Shown here: positions 1-7,758 of the stretch, piece by piece
How the letters are laid out: each line of letters begins with the position of its first letter
Numbering within the stretch: position 1 is the stretch's first letter
Assembly (NCBI RefSeq): GCF_001274945.1
Contig: NZ_LILB01000001.1
Span: 1,737,111 to 1,801,110 of the forward strand
Direction: 5' to 3'
From: Viridibacillus arvi
GTDB lineage: Bacteria > Bacillota > Bacilli > Bacillales_A > Planococcaceae
DNA: 64,000 nucleotides
Notes under the pieces: generated by a model
What the model was told of the DNA's origin: nothing
The model's input: only the letters and a program-made list of their open reading frames with translations
Databases searched by the model: none
Made by a program: the position numbers and the translations under genes

Positions 1-407
1 ATATAGTCATTTAATGGCAAGAATACACCCTGTTCTCCGTATTTGATCAAATCTGTTTTCGGTACAGCTGAAGCAAAGAAAAACTCAGGATAATCGCCCG
101 ATGCAAGCATCAAGTTGCGTTTCTCTACCAATCCTTCTGTTTGTACAGTGTTCCAATTTACTTCAATGTTCGATATTTTCTCATATTCTTCCCAAAGCAT
201 AAGTTTGTTCCAGTCTTGTGAAGCAAAGAACTTTGCCGCAAATCCATCGACTTGAATCTTTTCGTCCACAATTGGCATCCCTGTTGCATTTACCTTATCG
301 GCATTAGCACTTTTTTCAGTAGTCCCTTCCTCACTCGAACAAGCCCCCAAAATACCCGCTGTTAACAATAATGTAGCTGCAACACTTGAAAAATATCTTC
401 TCTTCAA
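1..407 (-). CDS. ABC-transporter sugar-binding lipoprotein (N-terminal part, runs off the window)
   Basis: Only the first about 135 codons are inside the window; the gene continues past position 1. It starts at a TTG preceded by GGGGGAG at good spacing. The product opens with KRRYFSS, a hydrophobic stretch and the lipobox LGAC, so it is probably exported and lipid-anchored at that Cys. The part after the Ser/Thr-rich linker (FFASQDWNKLMLWEEYEKIS, then VNWNTV, then LMLASGDYPEFFFAS) looks like a family 1 extracellular solute-binding protein of the LplA/YtcQ oligosaccharide type. It lies downstream of, and on the same strand as, the galactose catabolic genes, so it probably delivers their galactoside substrate to an ABC importer whose permease genes would lie beyond the left edge. 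The ligand is inferred from context only. Confidence 0.8.
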   Translation of the reverse strand, partial: MKRRYFSSVAATLLLTAGILGACSSEEGTTEKSANADKVNATGMPIVDEKIQVDGFAAKFFASQDWNKLMLWEEYEKISNIEVNWNTVQTEGLVEKRNLMLASGDYPEFFFASAVPKTDLIKYGEQGVFLPLNDY

Positions 408-494
408 ATCATTCTCCCCCGTTTAGTCTTTTAGTTTTTTAGTCTGCCTATCATAACGCCTTTAACAAAGTACCTTTGTAAAGTTGGCAAACAT

Positions 495-522
495 GCCTAT
501 TTGCATAAAATTACAAATAGGC
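495..522. repeat. Perfect 9-bp inverted repeat in the leader of the solute-binding protein gene
   Basis: GCCTATTTG and CAAATAGGC flank a 10-nt loop in the 220-base gap between the GH110-like gene and the binding-protein gene. No T-run follows on the minus strand, so it is not a classical terminator. It could be an mRNA processing or stabilising hairpin that sets higher expression of the binding protein, or an operator. A second small inverted repeat (ACAAAG, TAC, CTTTGT) lies at 465-479. Nothing else recognisable is in 408-627. Confidence 0.5.
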
Positions 523-627
523 TGACGCTACCTCAATCAGAATAATTACTTTTTCTCGAATAATAAATCGAATATAGAGACTGAAAAATGTGTTAAAAAT
601 CACGTAACACTTGTGATGTGTCCCATA

Positions 628-2601
628 TCAATGTATCAGTCTACTTACTCTATTTTTTATGACGTTTTCTTTAATATTGCCCATCGGCATTTTTGAGAAT
701 GAAAGCGATGTATTATAATTTTCTTCAAACTCATTATTTACTATTTTGACATTTTGGCAGCCAATCAATTCGAATGTTTTTAAATGTTTCTCTTCTTTTA
801 TTTCCTCACCAACAATTGTTTCGGGTAGTAATGGATTTACTTCAGGTCGATAGGAATAAATATTGTTATTTGTAAAAGATAGCCCATCAACACTTTTTGC
901 TACAAGAACTGATTCCTCTTCAATATAAAAATCATTGTCTTTAATCTTAATATTTTTGTGTATCGCATTTGTATATGGGGGGATATTATTTCCCATTGTA
1001 ATTGGGTCTATTCGTATCGCGGCATTTCTCCACTGTGCATTCCCAACTTTAGCAACATAAAATGTATTCGATTGTATTGTAATATCGGTAATCGGACCAG
1101 ACTCATACCAAAATTCAGAATCGTTCGATAAATATATCGAGTCCATGGCCATATGCTTAAATGTGTTATGTTCAATAACAACCTTTTTTCTTGTTGTACA
1201 TAGAATTCCTCTAGTTGAAATTGTTTCAAAGTGATTATTTTTAATGTGTACCGATGGTGTGAAGGTAATATTTTCAGCAACAAACAACGGTTCATTATTA
1301 CTTTTCTCTAATAATTCATCGGGAATTGGTTTATCAAACGTAACAGTCATTGAACGCAAGTCATTTCCATGTTGTCCTGGATGTGTAACGGCAACAACTT
1401 CATATTTTTCTCCCTCATCAGATCCAGTTGTCAATGTGTCTCTACGATAAAATACAACATGATTTCCAACATAATACTGAGGGAATCCCCCCTGCTGACT
1501 TTGTATATAAGCTAACCGAAGTGTGTAATCATCAATTTTCTCCTCAACTCGAGTAAAGGTTCCGTGAACATTGATTGGGTCATCATGTGCATGATTAAAC
1601 GTACAACCTTCGATATGAATATGCCCGCTAGCCCCAGATACATGGATTAAATCAGCATAACTTGATGTAAAACGTTCACTCTCTTTCCTTGTTTTAAATG
1701 TACAATCTATATAAGTAACATTATGTGACATTTGAGTTAACCAACCAAATGCGTGCATATAGTGTACATTTACTTTAGAAATAGATGTGTCTTTGCTTTC
1801 CCAGATAAATGCTCCTGCTGTCTCCCTTCTTGGAGTTGAGCAAAACTCGAAAACAAGACCTTGTTTATGTAAGAATGGTCTTCTATCGCCATAAAAAATA
1901 CGAATTATCGTATCACTCTGCTTAATAACCTTTTTTCGTTCTTCTGAAAATGGACCTAAATTCAGTGAATAACGTCTTGTTAAGTTTCTATCAGGATGAT
2001 ACGCGACAAGTGTCCAGGCATCTTTGTGATTCTTATCGGTCCAATAGTACTCCCCATTGCTAGGATTAATCGCACTATACCATGTTACATCTTTCTCATT
2101 TTTATCTACTGAAAATGTAAAACAAGCAGGAACATAAAAATCAGTGTATTGCTCACCATTAATTTCTCCAATATCATTAACAGTCATTTCAATAGTTGTA
2201 GGATCAGCAAAATCCCATGAGAAATTATGCAGATATATATTTTTAGAGCGTACAACCGCAAGTGCCATACAGTCTCCATGAATCATGAAAAGAGACTTGT
2301 TTCCATTGATGATAACCTGATTTTGCTCCTCCAATAATAGCGCTATATACTTTAATGGGTATTGGATACTATTTGTGTTCGATGTATGGAATTCTCTTCT
2401 TTGTGCAGTTGCTTTTTGAAGTTGATAGGTTCCATATGGGAAATTGATTACAACTTGACCTGTCATATTTTTCGCTGATTCAAATGCATGCCAAATGGCC
2501 TCTGTGCTATCTAGTACACCTGTGGGGTCAGCCCCAAAATCTGTTACATCAATTATTTGCTCACATGTCCTTATAACTTCTTCAATGTCATTTTCTCCCA
2601 C
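628..2601 (-). CDS. GH110-like alpha-1,3-galactosidase (parallel beta-helix glycosidase), no signal peptide
   Basis: A 657-residue protein with the right-handed parallel beta-helix layout. The start of the fold is DFGADPTGVLDSTEAI (residues 21-36), then FPYGTYQL and the RREFHTSNTN stretch at about 69-77. GH110-type features follow: ALAVVRSKNIYLHNFSWDF near 113-131, SSYADLIHVSGASG near 313-326, and the double aspartate in HAHDDPINVHGTF near 337-349, which resembles the catalytic-region DD(x)INVHG of GH110 enzymes. The family releases alpha-1,3-linked galactose. The start is GTG with AGAGG upstream. No signal peptide or lipobox is present, so the enzyme should act in the cytoplasm on imported galactosides. 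It is the sixth gene of the galactonate operon. The family call rests on motif recall; a different beta-helix galactosidase is possible. Confidence 0.72.
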   Translation of the reverse strand: MGENDIEEVIRTCEQIIDVTDFGADPTGVLDSTEAIWHAFESAKNMTGQVVINFPYGTYQLQKATAQRREFHTSNTNSIQYPLKYIALLLEEQNQVIINGNKSLFMIHGDCMALAVVRSKNIYLHNFSWDFADPTTIEMTVNDIGEINGEQYTDFYVPACFTFSVDKNEKDVTWYSAINPSNGEYYWTDKNHKDAWTLVAYHPDRNLTRRYSLNLGPFSEERKKVIKQSDTIIRIFYGDRRPFLHKQGLVFEFCSTPRRETAGAFIWESKDTSISKVNVHYMHAFGWLTQMSHNVTYIDCTFKTRKESERFTSSYADLIHVSGASGHIHIEGCTFNHAHDDPINVHGTFTRVEEKIDDYTLRLAYIQSQQGGFPQYYVGNHVVFYRRDTLTTGSDEGEKYEVVAVTHPGQHGNDLRSMTVTFDKPIPDELLEKSNNEPLFVAENITFTPSVHIKNNHFETISTRGILCTTRKKVVIEHNTFKHMAMDSIYLSNDSEFWYESGPITDITIQSNTFYVAKVGNAQWRNAAIRIDPITMGNNIPPYTNAIHKNIKIKDNDFYIEEESVLVAKSVDGLSFTNNNIYSYRPEVNPLLPETIVGEEIKEEKHLKTFELIGCQNVKIVNNEFEENYNTSLSFSKMPMGNIKENVIKNRVSRLIH

Positions 2602-2646
2602 ATTATCAATCCTCTCTATCTTATTGAAGGCTTATGGAAACGGCTG

Positions 2647-2676
2647 AAAAATGACGTTATTAATAACATCATTTTT
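2647..2676 (-). terminator. 30-bp palindrome between dgoD and the galactosidase gene, terminator-like
   Basis: The arms AAAAATGA.GTTATT and AATAAC.TCATTTTT form a palindrome with one mismatched pair, ending in TTTTT on the minus strand. Read in the direction of the operon it could act as a leaky terminator that lowers expression of the galactosidase relative to the catabolic genes. An operator role cannot be excluded. Confidence 0.45.
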
Positions 2677-2709
2677 CTAAGTATTCAAAAAATAATAGCG
2701 GTGCTCAAA

Positions 2710-3858
2710 CTACCATTCTGCTATAGTTCCATCTTGATGCCTCCAAACCGGATTTCTCCAGTTATGACCAACTTCAGCTTTTTGGCGGACATAATCCTCA
2801 TCTATCTCAATACCCAGCCCCGGGCCATTTAGATTATCTACATAACCATCCTTATACTCAAAAACTGAAGAATCCTGAAGATAATCCAGTAAATCACTAC
2901 CCTGATTATAGTGAATCCCCAGACTTTGTTCTTGAATAACAACATTATGAGCCGTCGCATCAACTTGTAGGCATGCCGAAAGCGCTATTGGACCTAGTGG
3001 ACAATGTGGTGCAACAGCAACATCATATGCTTCAGCCATAGCAAAAATCTTTTTGCACTCTGTTATACCGCCTGCATGAGATAGGTCGGGCTGAATAATA
3101 TCAACATAGCCATCAGATAATATCTTCTTAAAATCCCAACGCGAATACATACGCTCACCTGTTGCAATTGGTATTGTAGTAGCATGCGCAATTTCACGTA
3201 ATGCCTCGCTATTCTCCGCAAGTACAGGTTCCTCAATAAACATTGGCCGAAATACTTCTAGTTCCTTTATGATAGACTTAGCTAATGTTTTATGAACGCG
3301 ACCATGAAAATCAATTGCAATCCCAAAATCATTTCCAACTGCTTCACGCACAGATGAAACTCTTTCTATAAGGTCATCAATTTTTTTATGAGAATCTAGA
3401 TACTGCAGTTCTTCTGTCCCATTCATTTTAATCGCAGTAAACCCAGCATCCTTCTTTTCCTTAGCTTGTATCCCTACATCAGCTGGTCTATCTCCACCTA
3501 TCCAGGAGTATACACGGACAGACTCTCTACAGGCACCGCCTAACAATTGATGAATTGGCGCATTGAAATATTTTCCTTTAATATCCCATAATGCTTGATC
3601 AATCCCTGCAATCGCACTCATTAAAATCGGTCCACCACGATAAAAACCAGATCGATACAACATTTGCCAATGATCTTCTATTCTCATTGGGTCTTTTCCT
3701 ATAAGATATTCACTTAACTCTTCTACGGCAGCTTTCACTGTCCTAGCTCTTCCTTCAACCACTGGTTCACCCCAACCAACTATACCTGAGTCAGTTTCAA
3801 TTTTTAGGAATAACCAACGAGGAGGAACTACAAAGCATTCCATTTTGGTGATTTTCAA
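2710..3858 (-). CDS. dgoD: D-galactonate dehydratase (enolase superfamily)
   Basis: Converts D-galactonate to 2-keto-3-deoxy-D-galactonate in the cytoplasm. The 382-residue protein is collinear with E. coli DgoD, from MKITK, PPRW and [13 protein letters not shown] at the N-terminus to [16 protein letters not shown] at the C-terminus. Every residue expected from DgoD is at the same number: metal ligands D183, E209, E235, and catalytic H185, H285 (APHCPLGP) and E310 (IQEQS). This is the strongest evidence that the pathway handles galactonate and not gluconate. The start is a TTG at 3856-3858 with AAGGGAG eight bases upstream. The leader contains one copy of a 26-bp tandem duplication. It lies between the aldolase and the galactosidase genes. 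Confidence 0.95.
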   Translation of the reverse strand: MKITKMECFVVPPRWLFLKIETDSGIVGWGEPVVEGRARTVKAAVEELSEYLIGKDPMRIEDHWQMLYRSGFYRGGPILMSAIAGIDQALWDIKGKYFNAPIHQLLGGACRESVRVYSWIGGDRPADVGIQAKEKKDAGFTAIKMNGTEELQYLDSHKKIDDLIERVSSVREAVGNDFGIAIDFHGRVHKTLAKSIIKELEVFRPMFIEEPVLAENSEALREIAHATTIPIATGERMYSRWDFKKILSDGYVDIIQPDLSHAGGITECKKIFAMAEAYDVAVAPHCPLGPIALSACLQVDATAHNVVIQEQSLGIHYNQGSDLLDYLQDSSVFEYKDGYVDNLNGPGLGIEIDEDYVRQKAEVGHNWRNPVWRHQDGTIAEW

Positions 3859-3871
3859 TTTTCGTACTCCC

Positions 3872-3923
3872 TTCTTTTATAAAGCTTTATTTACCCCTTC
3901 TTTTATAAAGCTTTATTTACCCC
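3872..3923. repeat. Perfect 26-bp tandem duplication at the aldolase-dgoD junction
   Basis: The unit (TTCTTTTATAAAGC then TTTATTTACCCC on the plus strand) occurs at 3872-3897 and again, with no gap, at 3898-3923. The right-hand copy contains the last Gly codon and stop codon of the aldolase gene, so the left-hand copy is a duplicate of that gene end placed in the dgoD leader. It looks like a recent slippage or duplication event, since the copies are identical. Confidence 0.9.
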
Positions 3924-4546
3924 TTATTTGCCTCAATGAGCAATCGTTTTGCTTTTTTAGTTAGTTGCGTTAAATATTCTTCATTAATTTTTTCATCAGC
4001 ATTAACAAGGGATGATCCGATTCCACAACCAATCGCGCCAGCTTTAATAAATTGATTAATATTAGTTTCATCTATACCACCGGTCGGTAATAATGGTATT
4101 TGCGGAAGAGGTGCAAGAATATTTTTAATATAACTAGTGCCTAAAGATGCCGGGAAAACTTTAATTATATCGCCTCCCGCTTCATAAGCCTTTAGGATTT
4201 CTGTTGGTGTGAATGCCCCAGGGATACTGATTGCACCATATCTTTTGGTCATTTTAATTGTCTCTTCATCTACCGTTGGGGACACAATAAACTTTGCACC
4301 TGCTAGAATTGCAGCACGAGCAGACTCCGAATCAAGTACTGTACCTGCACCAACTATAACTTTGTCCCCGAATTGGGCCGTTACTTCACTAATCATTGAT
4401 AGTGCATTTGGTGAGTTTAATGTTATTTCTATTACACTTATTCCACCTTCACTCAATGCACTTACAACTTTTAATATGTCTCTAGGGGGAACATTTCGAA
4501 TAATAGTTACGATCCTTTGTTCTTGAATTGATGATAAAATATTCAT
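3917..4546 (-). CDS. 2-keto-3-deoxy-6-phosphogalactonate (KDPGal/KDPG) aldolase
   Basis: Class I aldolase of the Eda/DgoA family that should split KDPGal (or KDPG) into pyruvate and glyceraldehyde 3-phosphate. The 209 residues have the family's usual length. Visible motifs are EIT (E40, the general acid-base position), GAGTVL at 66-71, VSPT at 88-91 and IKVFPAS, where K129 is the Schiff-base lysine. The start ATG has AAGGAG. It lies 35 bases after the kinase gene, so both are probably co-transcribed and coupled. Eda and DgoA cannot be separated from sequence; galactonate specificity is inferred from the adjacent dgoD. Confidence 0.88.
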   Translation of the reverse strand: MNILSSIQEQRIVTIIRNVPPRDILKVVSALSEGGISVIEITLNSPNALSMISEVTAQFGDKVIVGAGTVLDSESARAAILAGAKFIVSPTVDEETIKMTKRYGAISIPGAFTPTEILKAYEAGGDIIKVFPASLGTSYIKNILAPLPQIPLLPTGGIDETNINQFIKAGAIGCGIGSSLVNADEKINEEYLTQLTKKAKRLLIEANKG

Positions 4547-4581
4547 AATGTATTCTCCTTAATTTTTTCCTCGTTTGCTAA

Positions 4582-5535
4582 TCAACGTAAAACATCATCT
4601 GATCTAAAAGATTGAGTAAATTTTGCTAAACCCTCTCGATCTAGTAAACCTTCAATATCACCACTTACAGTGGTTACAACCGCTCCAATTATACAAGCCC
4701 TAGCAACTGCCTCACTTATTGGCAACTCGTCAAGAAGCCCTGAAATAAACCCTGCCGCAAATCCATCCCCTGCACCAACGGGATCCACTACTTTTTTAAT
4801 ATGGAATGCGGGTACATATTCACTTTCGCTACCAGTAGAATAATAAGCACCTTTTTCTCCAAGCTTAATAACAACCTTCTCTGCACCAAGATTATGAAAG
4901 GACTGGGCAATTTTTTGAGGGCTACTTTCATTAAATAAGAATTTACCCTCTTGTAGGCCTGGTAAAATGATATTAGATTTCTCTGCAATTGCTAACAGTG
5001 TTTTTTTTGCAATAACCTCATCCCATAGCTTTGTACGCAAGTTTGGATCAAATACGACAGGCACATTATGTTGTTTTGCGATATTAATCGAATAAAAGAT
5101 GGTCTCTTTGCATGACTCACTCAGGGCTGGTGTAATACCAGTAATATAAAGATATTTTGATTTAGCAATATATTCTTCGCTTATATCATTTGGAGTTAAT
5201 TTACTTGCTGCTGAATAATTTCGGTAATAATGAACTTGTATATGCTCTTCATTTAAATATTCTTTAAAGAGCAAACCTGTTGGTGAATTAAGGGATATAT
5301 TAACTTGGGAAGTATCTACCCCCTCTCCACGAATAGACGAAAGAATAGCTAATCCAAATTCATCATTTCCTACGTTACTTATCCAACCTGTCTGATGTCC
5401 TAACTTTGCTAAACCAATCAGTGTGTTAGTCTCCGCACCTGCAACTCTTTTTGAAAATTGTTTAGCATATCTCATTTGTCCATTTGTATTCGGCGTAAAC
5501 GATACCATCGTTTCTCCTATACTAACAACATCCAT
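4582..5535 (-). CDS. kdgK: 2-keto-3-deoxy-sugar-acid kinase (PfkB family, KdgK-like)
   Basis: A 317-residue ribokinase-fold enzyme that should phosphorylate 2-keto-3-deoxygalactonate (or -gluconate) with ATP. The N-terminal GETMVSF and the substrate-side AGAETNT region (32-38) are typical of KdgK. The C-terminal PfkB signature DPVGAGDGFAAGF starts at D251, with D257 as the expected catalytic base. E. coli uses an unrelated kinase, DgoK, for this step, so the pathway here is assembled from a different part. The start ATG has GAGGTG. The gene is 19 bases from the lactonase gene and 35 from the aldolase gene. Confidence 0.88.
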   Translation of the reverse strand: MDVVSIGETMVSFTPNTNGQMRYAKQFSKRVAGAETNTLIGLAKLGHQTGWISNVGNDEFGLAILSSIRGEGVDTSQVNISLNSPTGLLFKEYLNEEHIQVHYYRNYSAASKLTPNDISEEYIAKSKYLYITGITPALSESCKETIFYSINIAKQHNVPVVFDPNLRTKLWDEVIAKKTLLAIAEKSNIILPGLQEGKFLFNESSPQKIAQSFHNLGAEKVVIKLGEKGAYYSTGSESEYVPAFHIKKVVDPVGAGDGFAAGFISGLLDELPISEAVARACIIGAVVTTVSGDIEGLLDREGLAKFTQSFRSDDVLR

Positions 5536-5554
5536 TTTTTCACCTCATCTAGGT

Positions 5555-6436
5555 TTACTGACTACCATAATGATTTGCTGGCAACCCTTTTACACTAGTC
5601 TTCACTTTAAATAGCCCTCCTGATTGAGGATAGGCAGCAAGATCATCCTCATTAAGACCATCCCTTGCAGTCGTTATAAATAATTCATCCAAATTTTCAC
5701 CACCAAACGTACAGGACGTTACATTCTTAGCGGCTATTTGTATAGTATCTAAAAGCTTACTACTATAGGGATCCCAGCGAGAAACCATCGCCCCTCCCCA
5801 ATGTGCTACCCAAATCATTCCCTCCGCATCTATCGTCATTCCATCAGGACTTCCCATTTCCACAGGAATTTCCGCACCAGTTCCATGATATGAAATATTC
5901 CCCGTAGTTTCTTCATAATTATAGGTAGATACTTTATTAGTAGGAGTATCAATAAAGTACATAAATTTTTTATCTGGGCTCCATGCGATACCGTTAGAAA
6001 TACTAACTGGTGATAAAACCTTTGTGATCCTCCCGTCTGTATCAAATCGATATAATGAACCACAATCCTTTTTACCATCCAAATCCATTGTCCCAGCCCA
6101 AAAGCTTCCCTTTGAATCACATTTCCCGTCATTAAAGCGATTACTTACTTTATCTTCTTCGGGATTACATATTTTAGTTAGCCGATTCAAAGCAATGTTA
6201 TACCTATATAGCCCATGTTGCATGGCCAATATTAATTGCCCCGGTTGCTCCGGGACTACCGCGCTAATAAATTGATCAAATTGAATTGTATGATTATCAT
6301 TTTTTTCCGGGTCATGGATATGTAATTTCGCCCCTATAATATCTACCCAATATAATATTTTTTTTTTGTGATCCCAATGAGGTCCTTCCCCAAGTGCCGA
6401 TTGAGAATCTAAAACCAACATCGCCTTATTTTCCAT
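5555..6436 (-). CDS. SMP-30/gluconolactonase-family sugar lactonase
   Basis: A 293-residue six-bladed beta-propeller of the SMP-30/regucalcin family. Family landmarks are LGEGPHWD near the N-terminus (the Glu is a metal ligand), NRFNDGKCDSKGSFWAGTMD in the middle (Asn ligand) and SNGIAWSPD followed by SPDGMTIDAEG (Asp ligand). These enzymes hydrolyse aldonolactones; in this operon the natural substrate would be galactono-lactone, giving galactonate for DgoD. There is no signal peptide. AGGAGG precedes the ATG. The exact lactone is inferred from neighbours. Confidence 0.85.
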   Translation of the reverse strand: MENKAMLVLDSQSALGEGPHWDHKKKILYWVDIIGAKLHIHDPEKNDNHTIQFDQFISAVVPEQPGQLILAMQHGLYRYNIALNRLTKICNPEEDKVSNRFNDGKCDSKGSFWAGTMDLDGKKDCGSLYRFDTDGRITKVLSPVSISNGIAWSPDKKFMYFIDTPTNKVSTYNYEETTGNISYHGTGAEIPVEMGSPDGMTIDAEGMIWVAHWGGAMVSRWDPYSSKLLDTIQIAAKNVTSCTFGGENLDELFITTARDGLNEDDLAAYPQSGGLFKVKTSVKGLPANHYGSQ

Positions 6437-6521
6437 TCACTTGCCTCCTCACATTTAAAAGCTATTTTAAATTAGATAACCATTGGATTATTACAATTCA
6501 AAATGAACATGATTTATTTAC

Positions 6522-7295
6522 TTAAGAATTATACAATCTCGAGGTGACTCCCCCATCTATTACAAGATCAGAACCTGTTACCATTTCAGCTTCATCCGAA
6601 GCAAGATAAACAGCCAATCTACCAATATCATAGGGAGTAGAGATTCTTGGTGTTGCATGAAGCGAAAGTACGTACTCATTAACCTCTATTGGGTCCTCAT
6701 GGTTACTTAGCCACTTTTGATGATGTGGTGTATCAGTAAAACCAGGACATATCGTATTTACTCGAATTCCGTATTTCCCTAAACTTAAAGACATACTCCT
6801 ACTCATTCCGTTTACCCCCGCTTTAGCCGCAGCATAAACTTCAGTATCAGGTAAAGTTGAAATTGAATGGTTAGAGGAAATATTTATTATTGATCCTCTA
6901 TTCTTTTGCATCATGTATTTTGAAACATATTTACAACAAAGAAAAGTTCCTTTCAAGTCAATATTTATTACAGTATCCCAATCTTCTGTAGTGATATCTT
7001 GCAATGGTTTAAATAACGTAACCCCGGCATTATTTACTAATGTGTCTATCTTTCCGTAGCGATCAATTACTTCATTTACCATATTTTCAATATTCTCTTC
7101 ATCAGCTACATCTGTTTTAATGAAATGCGCCTTCCCACCTGCATTATTAATTGTGGCTTCAACTGCCTTACCATTTGCAACATTTAGTTCAGCAATCACA
7201 ACAGTTGCTCCTTCTTTTGCAAACTCTTGTGCAATTCCTTGGCCCATACCTTGACCGGCCCCCGTTACAATCACTACGTAATCTTCTAATCTCAT
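6522..7295 (-). CDS. SDR-family dehydrogenase, probable sugar (galactose) 1-dehydrogenase
   Basis: Classical short-chain dehydrogenase, 257 residues from the ATG at 7295, which has AGGAGAG just upstream; the open frame extends six codons further to a TTG but that start lacks a good site. It shows TGAGQGMG (Rossmann nucleotide site, 11-18), NNAG (88-91), ISS (Ser near 140), and the YAAAK pair Y154/K158. The tail VTGSDLVIDGG is typical of glucose 1-dehydrogenase/3-oxoacyl reductase-like SDRs. As first gene of the operon, ahead of a lactonase, it is the natural candidate for oxidation of D-galactose to the lactone. Sequence alone cannot fix the substrate; an L-sugar or a galactonate dehydrogenase is possible. 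Confidence 0.8.
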   Translation of the reverse strand: MRLEDYVVIVTGAGQGMGQGIAQEFAKEGATVVIAELNVANGKAVEATINNAGGKAHFIKTDVADEENIENMVNEVIDRYGKIDTLVNNAGVTLFKPLQDITTEDWDTVINIDLKGTFLCCKYVSKYMMQKNRGSIINISSNHSISTLPDTEVYAAAKAGVNGMSRSMSLSLGKYGIRVNTICPGFTDTPHHQKWLSNHEDPIEVNEYVLSLHATPRISTPYDIGRLAVYLASDEAEMVTGSDLVIDGGVTSRLYNS

Positions 7296-7578
7296 AGTCT
7301 CTCCTACTTTCAAATAAGTATTATTTCACTGAACATGTAGCCACTCTCTCTACAAAAACATTGTAAAAGTATTAAAATAGCATCCATTGACAATGTGATA
7401 ATTACTGACTCAACCACTGTATACGCCTATGAATATTCAAATAAACTCATATAAAGAAGTGAGTAATCACTGGGAAGAGCGCTCATGTCTTAGCTACTTG
7501 TAAGACACGATGCAAAAGAAATTTATTCCTTGATTTCAAAAAAGAATAGTCTACAACAGCAACAAACCACGAAAATCA

Positions 7579-7609
7579 AATTACGGAAAAATCAGACTAT
7601 TCCGTAATT
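7579..7609. promoter_or_regulatory. Candidate repressor operator: 31-bp palindrome
   Basis: Perfect 10-bp arms AATTACGGAA and TTCCGTAATT around an 11-nt centre, giving about two helical turns between half-sites. It lies between the divergent operon and the ROK repressor gene. There is no T-run, so a terminator is unlikely. It starts one base downstream of the position expected for transcription initiation from the minus-strand promoter at 7617-7645. The most economical reading is the operator of the adjacent ROK protein. Confidence 0.6.
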
Positions 7610-7616
7610 AATATAT

Positions 7617-7645
7617 ACTTTACTAAGTTCACTTTATAAAGTCAA
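7617..7645 (-). promoter_or_regulatory. Predicted SigA promoter of the galactonate operon
   Basis: On the minus strand TTGACT (7645-7640), a 17-base spacer and TAAAGT (7622-7617; four of six matches). The start point would fall around 7610, at the edge of the 31-bp palindrome. The leader to the first gene would be about 315 bases and contains small hairpins, for example TGTCTTA/TAAGACA at 7486-7507 and the 8-bp palindrome GAGCGCTC at 7477-7484. No protein-coding frame of note is seen in 7296-7758. Confidence 0.45.
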
Positions 7646-7758
7646 TAATAATTGCATTTATCCAATTGTATTTATTTGTAGTATTATAGAGTTACTATTA
7701 CTGTATTTACTGATTTCGCTATGCGAAAATTGAATTATAAAATATAAATAAGGAAAGT

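Noticed and set aside
7365-7393. Second promoter for the SDR gene (TTGTCA-16-TACTTT)
   Set aside because: The -10 box matches only three of six bases; kept as a possibility but too weak to list.
7471-7486. Possible cre site around GAGCGCTC upstream of the SDR gene
   Set aside because: Only the central palindrome fits; the flanking bases miss the consensus at several fixed positions.
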